From: Teichococcus aerophilus
GTDB taxonomy: Bacteria; Pseudomonadota; Alphaproteobacteria; Acetobacterales; Acetobacteraceae
Direction: 5' to 3'
NCBI RefSeq assembly: GCF_014490485.1
Contig: NZ_JACTVA010000008.1
Span: forward strand, 79,771 to 143,770
DNA: 64,000 nucleotides
Shown: piece by piece, positions 32,921 through 40,848 of the stretch
Numbering within the stretch: position 1 is the first letter of the stretch
Layout of the letters: each line of letters begins with the position of its first letter
Position numbers and translations under genes: made by a program
Notes under the pieces: generated by a model
What the model saw: the letters and a program-made list of their open reading frames with translations, nothing else
The model's database searches: none
What the model was told of the DNA's origin: nothing

Positions 32921-33832
32921 TCAGCTGGGGCGGCGCGCAACCCCCAGCACCATGCCGGCCGAGACCAGGAGGACGCCCAGCAGCCCCACCCAGCCCAATG
33001 GTTCCCCCAGCAGCGGCCAGGCGGCCAGCGCCGCCAGGGCGGGCGTCAGCGCGGTGACGGTAGTCGTGCGGGCGGCGCCCAGGGCGTTCACGGCCCGGGT
33101 GAACAGGAAGCCGGCCACCACTACGGCGAACAGCCCGTGATAGACCATCTGGAACGCCACGGCGCCGAGCGGGGCCTCCGCCAGGCGGCTGGGCAGGAAC
33201 AGCCACCAGACCGGCAGGTAGAGAAACACCGGGTAGAGCGCCAGCGCCGTGGTGGCCGCCACCGCCTGAACACGCCAACGGCGGATCAGCAGCGTGAAGC
33301 TGGCCCAGGAGCAGCAGCCCAGCAGGAACAGCACATCTCCCCGCCAGGCCCCGGGGTGGGAGCCGAACGTATCCGCCGCCAGCAGCCCGATGCCGATGCC
33401 GACCACGGCCAGGGACACGACCTTCTGCCGGTCCCACCCCTCGCCAAAGAACAGCGTGGCGAGGCCGGCGGTGACGAAGGGCAGCAGCCCGGTCATGAAC
33501 ACCGCGCCATGCGCGGTCGGCGCGAAGGTGAAGCCGGCATAGGAGGCCAGGGGGAAGCCAAAGGCGGCGCCCGCCATCAGCCCGAGGACACGCAGCGGCG
33601 GGATGCGGGGCCAGCCAAAGGCCGCCACCAGTGCCAGCCCGACCAGGAAGGCACCGGAATAGCGCAGCGCCGCCACGTCCCACGGCGTGAAGGGCTGCGT
33701 GGCCGAGAGGCGGGAGGCCAGCAGGAAGCCCGTCCAGACCAGCACGACGCCGACGGCGCAGAGCAGACCGGTCAACCGCTCCCTGGCAGGGGAGGCGATC
33801 GAGCCGGGGGCGGCAGGGGCTGGGCTGGGCAT
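32921..33832 (-). CDS. EamA/DMT family transporter
   Basis: A 303-residue inner-membrane protein with about ten hydrophobic segments arranged as two EamA repeats (first from LTGLLCAVGVVLVWTGFLLA, second from GDVLFLLGCCSWASFTLLIR). The family includes exporters of amino acids and other metabolites; YALA-like end LLGVLLVSAGMVLGVARRPS is typical. The start ATG 33832 (MPSPAPAAPGS) was chosen because the conserved part begins shortly after; upstream in-frame codons run through the divergent promoter region. Substrate unknown. It lies 35 nt upstream of the DUF805 gene on the same strand. Confidence 0.88.
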   Translation of the reverse strand: MPSPAPAAPGSIASPARERLTGLLCAVGVVLVWTGFLLASRLSATQPFTPWDVAALRYSGAFLVGLALVAAFGWPRIPPLRVLGLMAGAAFGFPLASYAGFTFAPTAHGAVFMTGLLPFVTAGLATLFFGEGWDRQKVVSLAVVGIGIGLLAADTFGSHPGAWRGDVLFLLGCCSWASFTLLIRRWRVQAVAATTALALYPVFLYLPVWWLFLPSRLAEAPLGAVAFQMVYHGLFAVVVAGFLFTRAVNALGAARTTTVTALTPALAALAAWPLLGEPLGWVGLLGVLLVSAGMVLGVARRPS

Positions 33833-34041
33833 GCGGCAGCATAACCTTGAGCGCCGGGCCTTGCCCATCGGGCCCCACGACAATGAGGGTTGCGTGATTT
33901 TACCGCCGGCCATGGCAGACTCGGTGGCTTGCCTCTTGCGGCGGCATTTCGCGCTGCGATATCCATATGTTGGTGGTGGACCTCTCCGCTTCCCCAATCA
34001 GAGGTGTCCCGCACCGCTCCAACCAGGAAGGAGGTGCCACG

Positions 34042-34545
34042 ATGTCCGGACTGCAGACCGTAGACCGAGACCGTTCCGTCAACCCGCTTGACGTCCTGGA
34101 ACAGATCGTCACAGCGAATGAGTGGAATTTCGATCGCCGCTCGGATGGCGAGATGGCGGCCGAGGCACCCGGCAAGTGGTGCAATTACGGCATGTTCTTC
34201 TGCTGGTCGCAGGATATCAGCGCCATGCACTTCACCTGCGCCTTCGACCTGAAAGTACCGGCCACCCACCGCCAGAAGCTTTACGAGCTGCTGGCCCTGG
34301 CCAACGAGAAGCTGTGGATCGGCCATTTCGGCATCGATAGCGAGGATGGCGGGCCGGTGTTCCGTCACGCCGTGCTGCTGCGCGGCGCCCGCGGTGCCAG
34401 CGCCGAAAGCCTGGAGGACATGATGGACATCGCCATCACCGAGTGCGAGCGCTTCTACCCCGCCTTCCAGTTCGTCCTGTGGGGCGGCAAGTCGCCCGAG
34501 GAAGCGCTGCAGGCCGCCATGCTGGATTGCGTGGGCGAGGCATGA
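34042..34545 (+). CDS. YbjN domain protein
   Basis: A 167-residue cytoplasmic protein of the YbjN family, which resembles type III secretion chaperones in fold and is of unclear function. The sequence NPLDVLEQIVTANEWNFDRR, then EMAAEAPGKWCNYGMFFCWS and AHKLYELLALANEKLWIGHF-like segment TYELLALANEKLWIG place it there (the exact words in the protein are LYELLALANEKLWIGHFGID). The start ATG 34042 has the strong Shine-Dalgarno AAGGAGGTG. Its TGA overlaps the ATG of proC. The ybjN-proC adjacency is common in alphaproteobacteria. Confidence 0.85.
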   Translation: MSGLQTVDRDRSVNPLDVLEQIVTANEWNFDRRSDGEMAAEAPGKWCNYGMFFCWSQDISAMHFTCAFDLKVPATHRQKLYELLALANEKLWIGHFGIDSEDGGPVFRHAVLLRGARGASAESLEDMMDIAITECERFYPAFQFVLWGGKSPEEALQAAMLDCVGEA

Positions 34546-35357
34546 GCCACGCCGCTTTGCCGTCCCTGCTGCTGATCGGTTGCGGCAAGATGGGCGGCGC
34601 CATGCTGGAAGGCTGGCTGGAACAGGGCGTGGAGCAGGTGGTGGTGGTGGAGCCCTATGCGGGGGCCACCGCCGCCTTCGCCGGCCGCGTCACCACCGTT
34701 GATAGCGTGGAGAAGGTGCCGGCGGGGTTCAGCCCCGCCGCCATCATCCTGGCCACCAAGCCGCAACAGGCCGAAGCCGCCCTGCCCGGCTGCGCGCGCT
34801 TCGCGCAGGCCGGCGCGCTGTTCATCTCCGTCATGGCGGGCAAGACCGTCGCCGGCATGACCGGGATGTTGGGTGGGGATGCGCGGGTGGTGCGGGCCAT
34901 GCCCAATACCCCCGCCGCCGTCCGCCAGGGCTTTACCTGCTGCTTCGCCGGTGAAGGCGTCACTACCGTGCAGAAGGCCCTGGCCGATGCGCTGCTCTCC
35001 GCCGTGGGCGAGGTCGCCTGGGTGGAGGATGAAGGGTTGATCGACCCGGTCACCGCCGTCTCCGGCGGCGGCCCCGCCTATGTCTTCCTGCTGGCCGAGG
35101 TGCTGGAACAGGCGGCGATCAGCCAGGGCCTGCCGAAGGACCTGGCGCGGCGGATGGCGCGGCGCACCGTCGCCGGCTCCGGCGCCCTGCTGGCGGCCAG
35201 CGAGCTGGATGCCGCCCAGCTCCGCATCAACGTCACAAGCCCCAAGGGCACCACCGAGCGCGCCCTCAACGTGCTGATGGCCCCCGATGCCTGGCCGAAG
35301 CTGATGGAAGAAGCCATCGCGGCCGCGACCGCACGGTCGCGCGAATTGGCGGGCTGA
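34542..35357 (+). CDS. proC: Pyrroline-5-carboxylate reductase
   Basis: The last enzyme of proline biosynthesis, reducing pyrroline-5-carboxylate with NADPH. The 271-residue protein has the Rossmann motif LLIGCGKMGGAMLEGW at its start, ATKPQQ in the coenzyme region, VRAMPNTPAAVRQGFTC, and the C-terminal dimer signature VTAVSGGGPAYVFLLAEVLE with NVTSPKGTTERAL. ATG 34542 overlaps the ybjN stop. It is normal in length and composition. Confidence 0.96.
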   Translation: MSHAALPSLLLIGCGKMGGAMLEGWLEQGVEQVVVVEPYAGATAAFAGRVTTVDSVEKVPAGFSPAAIILATKPQQAEAALPGCARFAQAGALFISVMAGKTVAGMTGMLGGDARVVRAMPNTPAAVRQGFTCCFAGEGVTTVQKALADALLSAVGEVAWVEDEGLIDPVTAVSGGGPAYVFLLAEVLEQAAISQGLPKDLARRMARRTVAGSGALLAASELDAAQLRINVTSPKGTTERALNVLMAPDAWPKLMEEAIAAATARSRELAG

Positions 35358-35417
35358 TCGGCGCTTCCGGCGCGGTTGCCTCTGGTCAAACCGCCCGGAA
35401 GCACCAAACTGCGCTGC

Positions 35418-36023
35418 ATGAGCGACAGCACGACCTCCCCCGATACCGCCCTGTTCGACGCCTTCTGGAAGCTGGTGGCCGAGCAGGGCTGGCACCGCCT
35501 GACCCTGAACGCCGTGGCGGCCGAAGCCGGCATGAGCCTGGCCGAGCTGCGGGAGAAGGTGCCGCACAAGGGCGCCCTGCCCTGCCTGTTCGCCCGCTCC
35601 GTCGACCAGGCCGTACTGAGCGGCACCCCGGCCACCAGCACCGGCACGGCGCGGGATCGGTTGTTCGATGTGCTGATGCAGCGCATCGACGTGCTGCAGC
35701 CGCACCGGGACGGGCTGATCCGCATGGGCAAGGAGATGCGGACCGACCCGCTGCTGGCGCTGATGCTGGCGCCGCAAATGGCGGCCTCGATGTCCTGGAT
35801 GCTGGAGGCGGCGCGGATCGACACCAGCGGCATCACCGGCGCGCTGCGGGTGAAGGGGCTCTGCGCCGTCTGGATCGCCACGCTGCGGGCGTGGGAGCAG
35901 GACGAGGGCGCCGATCTCGGCCAGACCATGGCCGGGCTGGACAAGGCGCTGGACCGGGCGGAACAGGTGGGCCGCACCCTGCGCCTGACGACGGACGAGG
36001 ACACCGCTCCCGCCACGCCGTGA
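35418..36023 (+). CDS. COQ9 family protein
   Basis: A 201-residue protein of the COQ9 family, lipid-binding relatives of TetR regulators that assist the hydroxylation steps of ubiquinone synthesis. The N-terminal part FDAFWKLVAEQGWHRLTLNA, then AGMSLAELREKVPHKGAL, retains a TetR-like fold; the C-terminal block ARDRLFDVLMQRIDVLQPHR, then SMSWMLEAARIDTSGITGAL and VWIATLRAWEQDEGADLGQT, is diagnostic. The start is uncertain: ATG 35418 fits homology, ATG 35376 is also in frame, and neither has a good ribosome-binding site. Neighbouring proC and phasin genes give no functional hint. Confidence 0.85.
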   Translation: MSDSTTSPDTALFDAFWKLVAEQGWHRLTLNAVAAEAGMSLAELREKVPHKGALPCLFARSVDQAVLSGTPATSTGTARDRLFDVLMQRIDVLQPHRDGLIRMGKEMRTDPLLALMLAPQMAASMSWMLEAARIDTSGITGALRVKGLCAVWIATLRAWEQDEGADLGQTMAGLDKALDRAEQVGRTLRLTTDEDTAPATP

Positions 36024-36028
36024 GGCCA

Positions 36029-36096
36029 GGGCGTGGTGGCCTGGGGTGGAATCGCCGGGAGACGTGAATCCTGCGATGAAACAAAAGCATGGAGGG
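36029..36096 (+). repeat. REP-like palindrome, copy 6
   Basis: GGGCGTGGTGGCCTGGGGTG, core GGTGGAATCGCC, then GGGAGACGTGAATCCTGCGA. It starts six bases after the COQ9-family stop codon. Confidence 0.7.
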
Positions 36097-36213
36097 TGCG
36101 CGGCGAAGCTGCGGGACCAGAGCACGCTCCAGGCGCCGCATCATGAGAATGTCTTCCGCTCCCCCGGCGAAGAGGTCTAGGCTGGCCTGATAAGCCAGAT
36201 AAGGGAAACGCCG

Positions 36214-36693
36214 TTGTCCGATACATCCAGTCCAGGCGCGGGCGGCTCAGGCTCGGGCGGCCGCTCGCCGGGGAACGACATCATGCGCCTCCTCTCCGAC
36301 TTCCGCCTGCCGGCCATGCCGGACGTGGAGAGCCTCGCCGCTGCACAGCGCCGGAATTTCGAAGCGCTCTCCGCCGCCAACCGCGTGGCGCTGGAAGGCG
36401 CGCAGGCGGTGGCCAAGCGGCACATGGAAATCCTGCAGCAATCAATGGCCGAGCTGACGGAAGCGGTGCGCGCCGCCTCCTCCACCACCGGCTCGCCGCA
36501 GGATAAGGCGACCAGCCAGGCAGAGCTGGTGAAGGCCACCTATGGCCGCGCCGTGGCGAACATGCAGGAGATCTCGGACCTCATCCAGAAATCGAACGGG
36601 GAGGCTGTCTCCCTGCTCAACCGCCGCTTTGCCGAAGCGATGGACGAGGTGAAGACGCTGATGGCCAAGGCCAGCACCCCGCCCAAGGCGTAG
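36214..36693 (+). CDS. Phasin family protein
   Basis: A 159-residue amphipathic helical protein of the phasin family, which coats polyhydroxyalkanoate granules. The central segment VESLAAAQRRNFEALSAANR, then ALEGAQAVAKRHMEILQQSM, is the family signature (residues about 37-85), and the C-terminal FAEAMDEVKTLMAKAS is a helix. The start is a TTG at 36214 with AAGGGA upstream; a small hairpin (CTGGC-7 nt-GCCAG, 36182-36198) precedes it and could sit in the leader. It converges on the histidine kinase gene through a strong hairpin. PHA synthase is not in this window. Confidence 0.88.
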   Translation: MSDTSSPGAGGSGSGGRSPGNDIMRLLSDFRLPAMPDVESLAAAQRRNFEALSAANRVALEGAQAVAKRHMEILQQSMAELTEAVRAASSTTGSPQDKATSQAELVKATYGRAVANMQEISDLIQKSNGEAVSLLNRRFAEAMDEVKTLMAKASTPPKA

Positions 36694-36702
36694 CGCCGCC
36701 CG

Positions 36703-36735
36703 GCAGGCCAGCCCACGCGCGGGCTGGCCGCCTGC
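36703..36735. terminator. Bidirectional hairpin between phasin and kinase genes
   Basis: GGCCAGCCC (36706) and GGGCTGGCC (36721) form a perfect 9-bp stem with a 6-nt loop, extended outward by GCAGG/CCTGC with one bulge. It fills the gap between convergent stop codons. Confidence 0.65.
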
Positions 36736-38085
36736 TCAGGCCGGTAGCCGGACCCGGGCGCGCAACCCGCCCAACGGGCTGCTCGCCAGGGTGATATCCC
36801 CGCCATGCGCGCGCGCGATATCCCGCGCGATGGCCAGCCCCAGCCCCGTTCCGCCATCCGAGAAGCTGGCGAAGGGCTTGAAGGCATCCTCCCGTACATC
36901 CTCCGGAATGCCCGGGCCATCGTCGTCGACGGTGATCTGCACCCATTGCGTGCCGGCGCGGGCACCGTCCGCCCGTGGCACTTCCTCCAGCGCCACGACG
37001 ATACGGGCAGCGTGGCGGCGGGCATTGTCCAGCAGGTTGCCCAGGCAGCGCCGCAGCGCATCCACCCGCAGCGGCAGCACCAGGGAATCCGGTGCCTCCA
37101 CCTCCAGCGTCGCGCCGTCCTTCGGTGCGCGGGCGGCGAGGTCCCGCACCAGGTCGGCCAGGTCGGCGGGCTGGGACTGCTCGGTACCCTCCCCGCGCGC
37201 GAAAGCCAGATAGGTGGCGATCAGCCGCTCCATCTCGGCCACGTCCTCGATCATGGCAGAGGCGTCGTCCTCCGTCCCCGCCGGCAGCATGGCGATGCCC
37301 AGGCGCAGGCGCGTCAGCGGCGTCCGCAGGTCGTGGCTGATGCCGGCCAGCATCTCCGTCCGCTGGTTGATGAAGCGGCGGATGCGGCCCTGCATCTGGT
37401 TGAAGGCCGCCGCTGCCTGCCGCACCTCGGCCGCGCCTTCCGGCTTGATGGCGCCGTGCTGCCGGCCGATGCCGAAGGCCTCCGCCGCGCTGGCCAGACG
37501 GCGGATGGAGCGCACCTGGTTCTTCATGAACAGCGCCGCCACCAGGAACAGCAGCAGCGAGGTGCCGACCATCCAGATAACGAACAGGTACAGCGTGCCG
37601 AAGAACAGCCGCTTCCGGGGCGCCTCCACATGCAGCACGCCATCCGGCAACTGCACGCGGATGATGACGCTGCGCGGATCGGTCTGCCAGTCGGTGTCGA
37701 AGGGTAGTCGCATGCGCTCGCCCAGAGCCTGCACCAGGTCACCCTCCAGCGGCAGGATGGGCAGCCAGCCCTGGCGGAAGCCGCCGGCGGACATGGTGGC
37801 CCCACGCTCGAACGCCAGGGAGAGGTCGAAGCGCCAGGCGGCCTCGTGGAAGATCCAGCCACGGTCCTCCTCACTGGGGAAGCGCATCATCAGTTCGGTG
37901 ACCATGCCGACATCGCCGGCGACGCCGCCCGCCAGCCGGCGGGAGATGACGTCCAGATGCCCGCCATAGAACAGCTGCAAGGCGACGCCCTGCAGAATCA
38001 GCAGCGGCAGCAGGATGATCAGCAGGGTGCGGCCAAGCAGCCCGCGCGGCAGCAGGCCACGGATCAGGCGGGCGATGCGCTTCAT
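36736..38085 (-). CDS. EnvZ-type sensor histidine kinase
   Basis: A 449-residue inner-membrane kinase, partner of the response regulator upstream. Domains in order: first membrane helix (residues about 15-38), periplasmic sensor domain (to about 165), second membrane helix (LFVIWMVGTSLLLFLVAALF), HAMP (RSIRRLASAAEAFGIGRQHG), HisKA with the phosphorylated His251 in AGISHDLRTPLTRLRLG, and HATPase with NLLDNARRHA, DDDGPGIPEDV and GGTGLGLAIARD. The architecture and the ERxxYLAFARGE linker resemble the EnvZ branch. ATG 38085 lies 8 nt after the regulator's stop. The signal is unknown. Confidence 0.92.
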   Translation of the reverse strand: MKRIARLIRGLLPRGLLGRTLLIILLPLLILQGVALQLFYGGHLDVISRRLAGGVAGDVGMVTELMMRFPSEEDRGWIFHEAAWRFDLSLAFERGATMSAGGFRQGWLPILPLEGDLVQALGERMRLPFDTDWQTDPRSVIIRVQLPDGVLHVEAPRKRLFFGTLYLFVIWMVGTSLLLFLVAALFMKNQVRSIRRLASAAEAFGIGRQHGAIKPEGAAEVRQAAAAFNQMQGRIRRFINQRTEMLAGISHDLRTPLTRLRLGIAMLPAGTEDDASAMIEDVAEMERLIATYLAFARGEGTEQSQPADLADLVRDLAARAPKDGATLEVEAPDSLVLPLRVDALRRCLGNLLDNARRHAARIVVALEEVPRADGARAGTQWVQITVDDDGPGIPEDVREDAFKPFASFSDGGTGLGLAIARDIARAHGGDITLASSPLGGLRARVRLPA

Positions 38086-38093
38086 CGGCCGGC

Positions 38094-38801
38094 TCAGGCG
38101 CCGGGCCGCAGCACGTAGCCGCGGTGGCGGATGGTCTGCAGGAAGCGCGGCTCGCGCGGGTCGGGCTCGATCTTGCGGCGCAGGCGCGTGACCTGCACGT
38201 CGATCGCGCGCTCCCCCGCCTCCGGCGTGCCAAGGGCGGCGGCGATCTCTTCCCGCGTCAGCACGTCCCCGGCGCGGCGGGCCAGGGCGGAGAGCAGCGC
38301 GGCCTCCCCCCCGGTCAGGCGCTGGGTGCCGTCCTGGCCGCGCAGCTCGCCCCGTTCCGGGTCGAACCAATGGGGGCCGAGCTGCACTGGCGCCATCGGC
38401 AGGCCGGAGGGTGCGGCCGGCGCGGCGCGCTTGAGGATGGTGCGGATGCGCAGCGCCAGCTCACGCGGGTCGAAAGGCTTGGCCAGGTAGTCGTCGGCAC
38501 CGCGCTCGAACCCCGCGATACGGTCATCTGGGGCGCCGGCGGCGGTCAGCATCAGGATCGGCACCTCATGGCCGTCGCGCCGCAGGCTCTCGGTCAGGTC
38601 CAGGCCCGATTCGCCCGGCATCATCACGTCCAGCACCAGCAGGTCGAAGGACATGCTGGCCAGGGCCTGCCGCGCCGCCGTCGCATCCGCCGCAGCGCTG
38701 ACGCGGAAGCCCTGCTCGGAGAGGAAGCGCTGCAGCAGGTTGCGCAGCCGGGCATCGTCATCCACCACCAGCAGGTGGGCCGGCGGCATCGCGGTTTCCA
38801 T
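38094..38801 (-). CDS. OmpR family response regulator
   Basis: A 235-residue regulator. The receiver domain begins HLLVVDDDARLRNLLQRFLS with the phospho-acceptor Asp58 in LVLDVMMPGESGLDL, and conserved Thr and Lys in LMLTAAGAPDD and DDYLAKPFDPREL. The C-terminal winged helix reads EIAAALGTPEAGERAIDVQV followed by TRLRRKIEPDPREPRFLQTI. Its ATG shares a base with the TGA of the MarR gene (TGATG), and the kinase gene follows, so MarR, regulator and kinase form one operon. Confidence 0.94.
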   Translation of the reverse strand: METAMPPAHLLVVDDDARLRNLLQRFLSEQGFRVSAAADATAARQALASMSFDLLVLDVMMPGESGLDLTESLRRDGHEVPILMLTAAGAPDDRIAGFERGADDYLAKPFDPRELALRIRTILKRAAPAAPSGLPMAPVQLGPHWFDPERGELRGQDGTQRLTGGEAALLSALARRAGDVLTREEIAAALGTPEAGERAIDVQVTRLRRKIEPDPREPRFLQTIRHRGYVLRPGA

Positions 38802-39361
38802 CAGGCGACACTCCTCGAAGGGCCGATCGGCAGGCCGGTGCCCTGGGCCGGTTCGGCACGGTCCAGTTGCGCACGGGCCTCGGCCCCCATCAGTCCGCGC
38901 ATGACGCGGCGGAAGCCCTCCACCGCCACCGGCCCGGCCTCGCGGTAGGCCCGCATTACCCATTCGCGCTGCCGCTCGAACAATTTCCGCTCCAGCTCCT
39001 GGCCCTTGGGCGTCAGGGAGAGCAGCCGCTGGCGACGGTCGTTGCGGCCATGCGCCTGCACCACGTAGCCATCCTCGATCAACGGCGTCAGCACGCGGCC
39101 GAGGGACTGCTTGGTGATGCCGAGGATGGACAGCAGCTCCCCCACCGTGATGCCGGGGCGGCGGCCGACGAAATGCAGCACGCGGTGATGCGCGCGGCCC
39201 ATGTTGATCTCGGCGAGCAGGGCATCGGGGCCGGCCGTGAAGTCCCGATAGCCGAAGAAGAGCAGGTCCTGGGCCAGCCGCAATTCCTCCTCCCTCAGGA
39301 AGAGGAGTTGGCGGCCGGCCCCCATGGGCTTGCTGTCAGGCGTATCGGACATGGATGGCAT
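38801..39361 (-). CDS. MarR family transcriptional regulator
   Basis: A winged-helix regulator of about 186 residues. NMGRAHHRVLHFVGRRPGIT, then SILGITKQSLGRVLTPLIED and VVQAHGRNDRRQRLLSLTPK, give the full MarR domain including the wing. It is the first gene of the MarR - OmpR - kinase operon and is divergent from ilvE across a distinctly AT-rich gap. The start is uncertain between ATG 39361 and ATG 39352 (MSDTPDSKPM), neither with a strong ribosome-binding site. Ligand unknown. Confidence 0.9.
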   Translation of the reverse strand: MPSMSDTPDSKPMGAGRQLLFLREEELRLAQDLLFFGYRDFTAGPDALLAEINMGRAHHRVLHFVGRRPGITVGELLSILGITKQSLGRVLTPLIEDGYVVQAHGRNDRRQRLLSLTPKGQELERKLFERQREWVMRAYREAGPVAVEGFRRVMRGLMGAEARAQLDRAEPAQGTGLPIGPSRSVA

Positions 39362-39466
39362 GCTCGGTTTTTGGGTCAGTCTTGTTGACACATTAAACGA
39401 TAAATTTTACGGTCTGGCTTCTAAACGCAATTATGTTGCGCAAGAAAGCCCCGAAGGATAACGCAC
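39362..39466. promoter_or_regulatory. AT-rich divergent promoter region (marR / ilvE)
   Basis: Much lower GC than its surroundings. On the plus strand a perfect TTGACA (39385-39390) could be the -35 of ilvE, although the -10 near 39408 is poor. On the minus strand TAAAAT near 39403 could be a -10 for marR. No clean palindromic MarR site was found. Confidence 0.45.
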
Positions 39467-40363
39467 ATGGCCCTGGTTCCTTTCGACGACCGCGACGGCT
39501 GGATCTGGCTCGATGGTGAGATGGTTCCGTGGCGCGACGCGAAGCTTCATGTCCTGACCCATGGGCTGCATTATGGCAGCGGAGTGTTCGAGGGCGAACG
39601 GGCCTATGGCGGAAACATCTTCAAGCTGCATGAGCATACCGGCCGCCTGATCGCCTCCGGCCAGATCCTGGGCTTCAACATCCCATGGACCGCGGAAGAG
39701 ATCGATGCCGCATGCATCGATGTGCTGGCCCGCAACAACCTGACCGACGCCTATCTGCGCCCCATCGCCTGGCGGGGGACGGAGATGCTGGCGGTCTCCG
39801 CCCAGCAGACGAAGATCCATCTGGCCATCGCCGCCTGGGCCTGGCCCAATCTGTTCGGCAACAACCGCATGAAGGGCGTGCGGCTGGGCATGGCGCAATG
39901 GCGGCGGCCGGCGCCGGATACCGCGCCGACGGCCAGCAAGGCCTCCGGCCTGTACATGATCGGCACCCTGTCCAAGCACGCGGCGGAGGCCGAGGGCTAC
40001 GACGACGCGCTGATGCTGGATTACAAGGGCGACGTGGCCGAGGCCACCGGGGCCAACGCTTTCTTCGTCTTCGATGGCGAAGTGCATACGCCGACCCCCA
40101 CCTGCTTCCTGGATGGTATCACCCGCCGCACGGTGATGAAGCTGGCCATCAACCGCCAGATGAAAGTGGTGGAGCGGACCATCCGGCTGGAGGAGCTGAA
40201 GGACGCGACCGAAGTGTTCCTGGCCGGCACCGCCGCCGAAGTGACACCGGTCCGCTGCATCGGCGCGCAGACCTACACGCCCGGCCACATCACCCAGACC
40301 CTGCTGGACGACTACGAAGCCCTGGTGCGCAAGACGCCCGAGGAAGTCAGCCGGATCGCCTGA
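39467..40363 (+). CDS. ilvE: Branched-chain amino acid aminotransferase
   Basis: A fold-type IV PLP enzyme of 298 residues that interconverts Leu, Ile and Val with their 2-oxo acids. HGLHYGSGVFEGERAYGG is the substrate-binding signature, the catalytic Lys lies in a KASGLYMIGTLSKHAAEAEG stretch that matches the bacterial group-I type, and the PLP phosphate-binding block LDGITRRTVMKLA and GTAAEVTPVRCI follow. GAAGGAT precedes ATG 39467. A strong intrinsic terminator follows the gene. The divergent MarR may or may not control it. Confidence 0.95.
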   Translation: MALVPFDDRDGWIWLDGEMVPWRDAKLHVLTHGLHYGSGVFEGERAYGGNIFKLHEHTGRLIASGQILGFNIPWTAEEIDAACIDVLARNNLTDAYLRPIAWRGTEMLAVSAQQTKIHLAIAAWAWPNLFGNNRMKGVRLGMAQWRRPAPDTAPTASKASGLYMIGTLSKHAAEAEGYDDALMLDYKGDVAEATGANAFFVFDGEVHTPTPTCFLDGITRRTVMKLAINRQMKVVERTIRLEELKDATEVFLAGTAAEVTPVRCIGAQTYTPGHITQTLLDDYEALVRKTPEEVSRIA

Positions 40364-40412
40364 GGCCAACCCACGACGGCTGCATCACGCTGGCCGCCGG
40401 GGCCGAGACGCA

Positions 40413-40440
40413 AAAAGGGACCCTGAGGAGGGTCCCTTTT
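40413..40440 (+). terminator. Intrinsic terminator after ilvE
   Basis: AAAAGGGACCCT-GAGG-AGGGTCCCTTTT: a perfect 12-bp stem with a tetraloop, A and T tracts at its base, 49 nt after the stop codon. It would work on either strand. Confidence 0.92.
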
Positions 40441-40489
40441 CATCAGTCACGCGCCCACCACGCGGAGCGCGGCGGGTTAGGCCAGATGG

Positions 40490-40702
40490 CTAGCGCTGGC
40501 CGCCCTTCTTCCCGGCCTCGGACGCCTTCTGGCGGTCCTGCGCGAAGTTGCCCGGGTTGCCCTTGCCGGAATCCTGGCTGTGCTGGGCGCCACCCTGGCC
40601 GCCATGGCTATGCTGGCCGCCTTTCTTGCCCGCTTCGGACGCCAGCTCGCGGTCCTGCGCGAAGCCCTGCTTGCCGCTGCCCTGCTGCTTGTTCTGGGTC
40701 AT
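40490..40702 (-). CDS. KGG-repeat stress-induced protein
   Basis: A 70-residue, highly hydrophilic protein made of two copies of the KGG module: GFAQDRELASEAGKKGGQ and NFAQDRQKASEAGKKGGQ, joined by a Gly/His/Gln linker. This is the bacterial stress-induced GsiB/KGG family, related to plant LEA-like conserved repeats and thought to protect against desiccation or general stress. A very good ribosome-binding site (AGGAGGAA) precedes the ATG. It is divergent from the glycerate kinase gene and converges on the ilvE terminator. Confidence 0.88.
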   Translation of the reverse strand: MTQNKQQGSGKQGFAQDRELASEAGKKGGQHSHGGQGGAQHSQDSGKGNPGNFAQDRQKASEAGKKGGQR

Positions 40703-40848
40703 CTCTCTGTTCCTCCTGTTGTTGCTTCAGGCACGTTCCAGGGTGAACCTCCGGCACTGACCCAGGTTCCGGCAGCCCACCTTCCCCCATCCCGCCCCAC
40801 AGGCCACAATGGCGGCGAACCGGCGCCAAAGCAGGAGAAACGGCTGGC

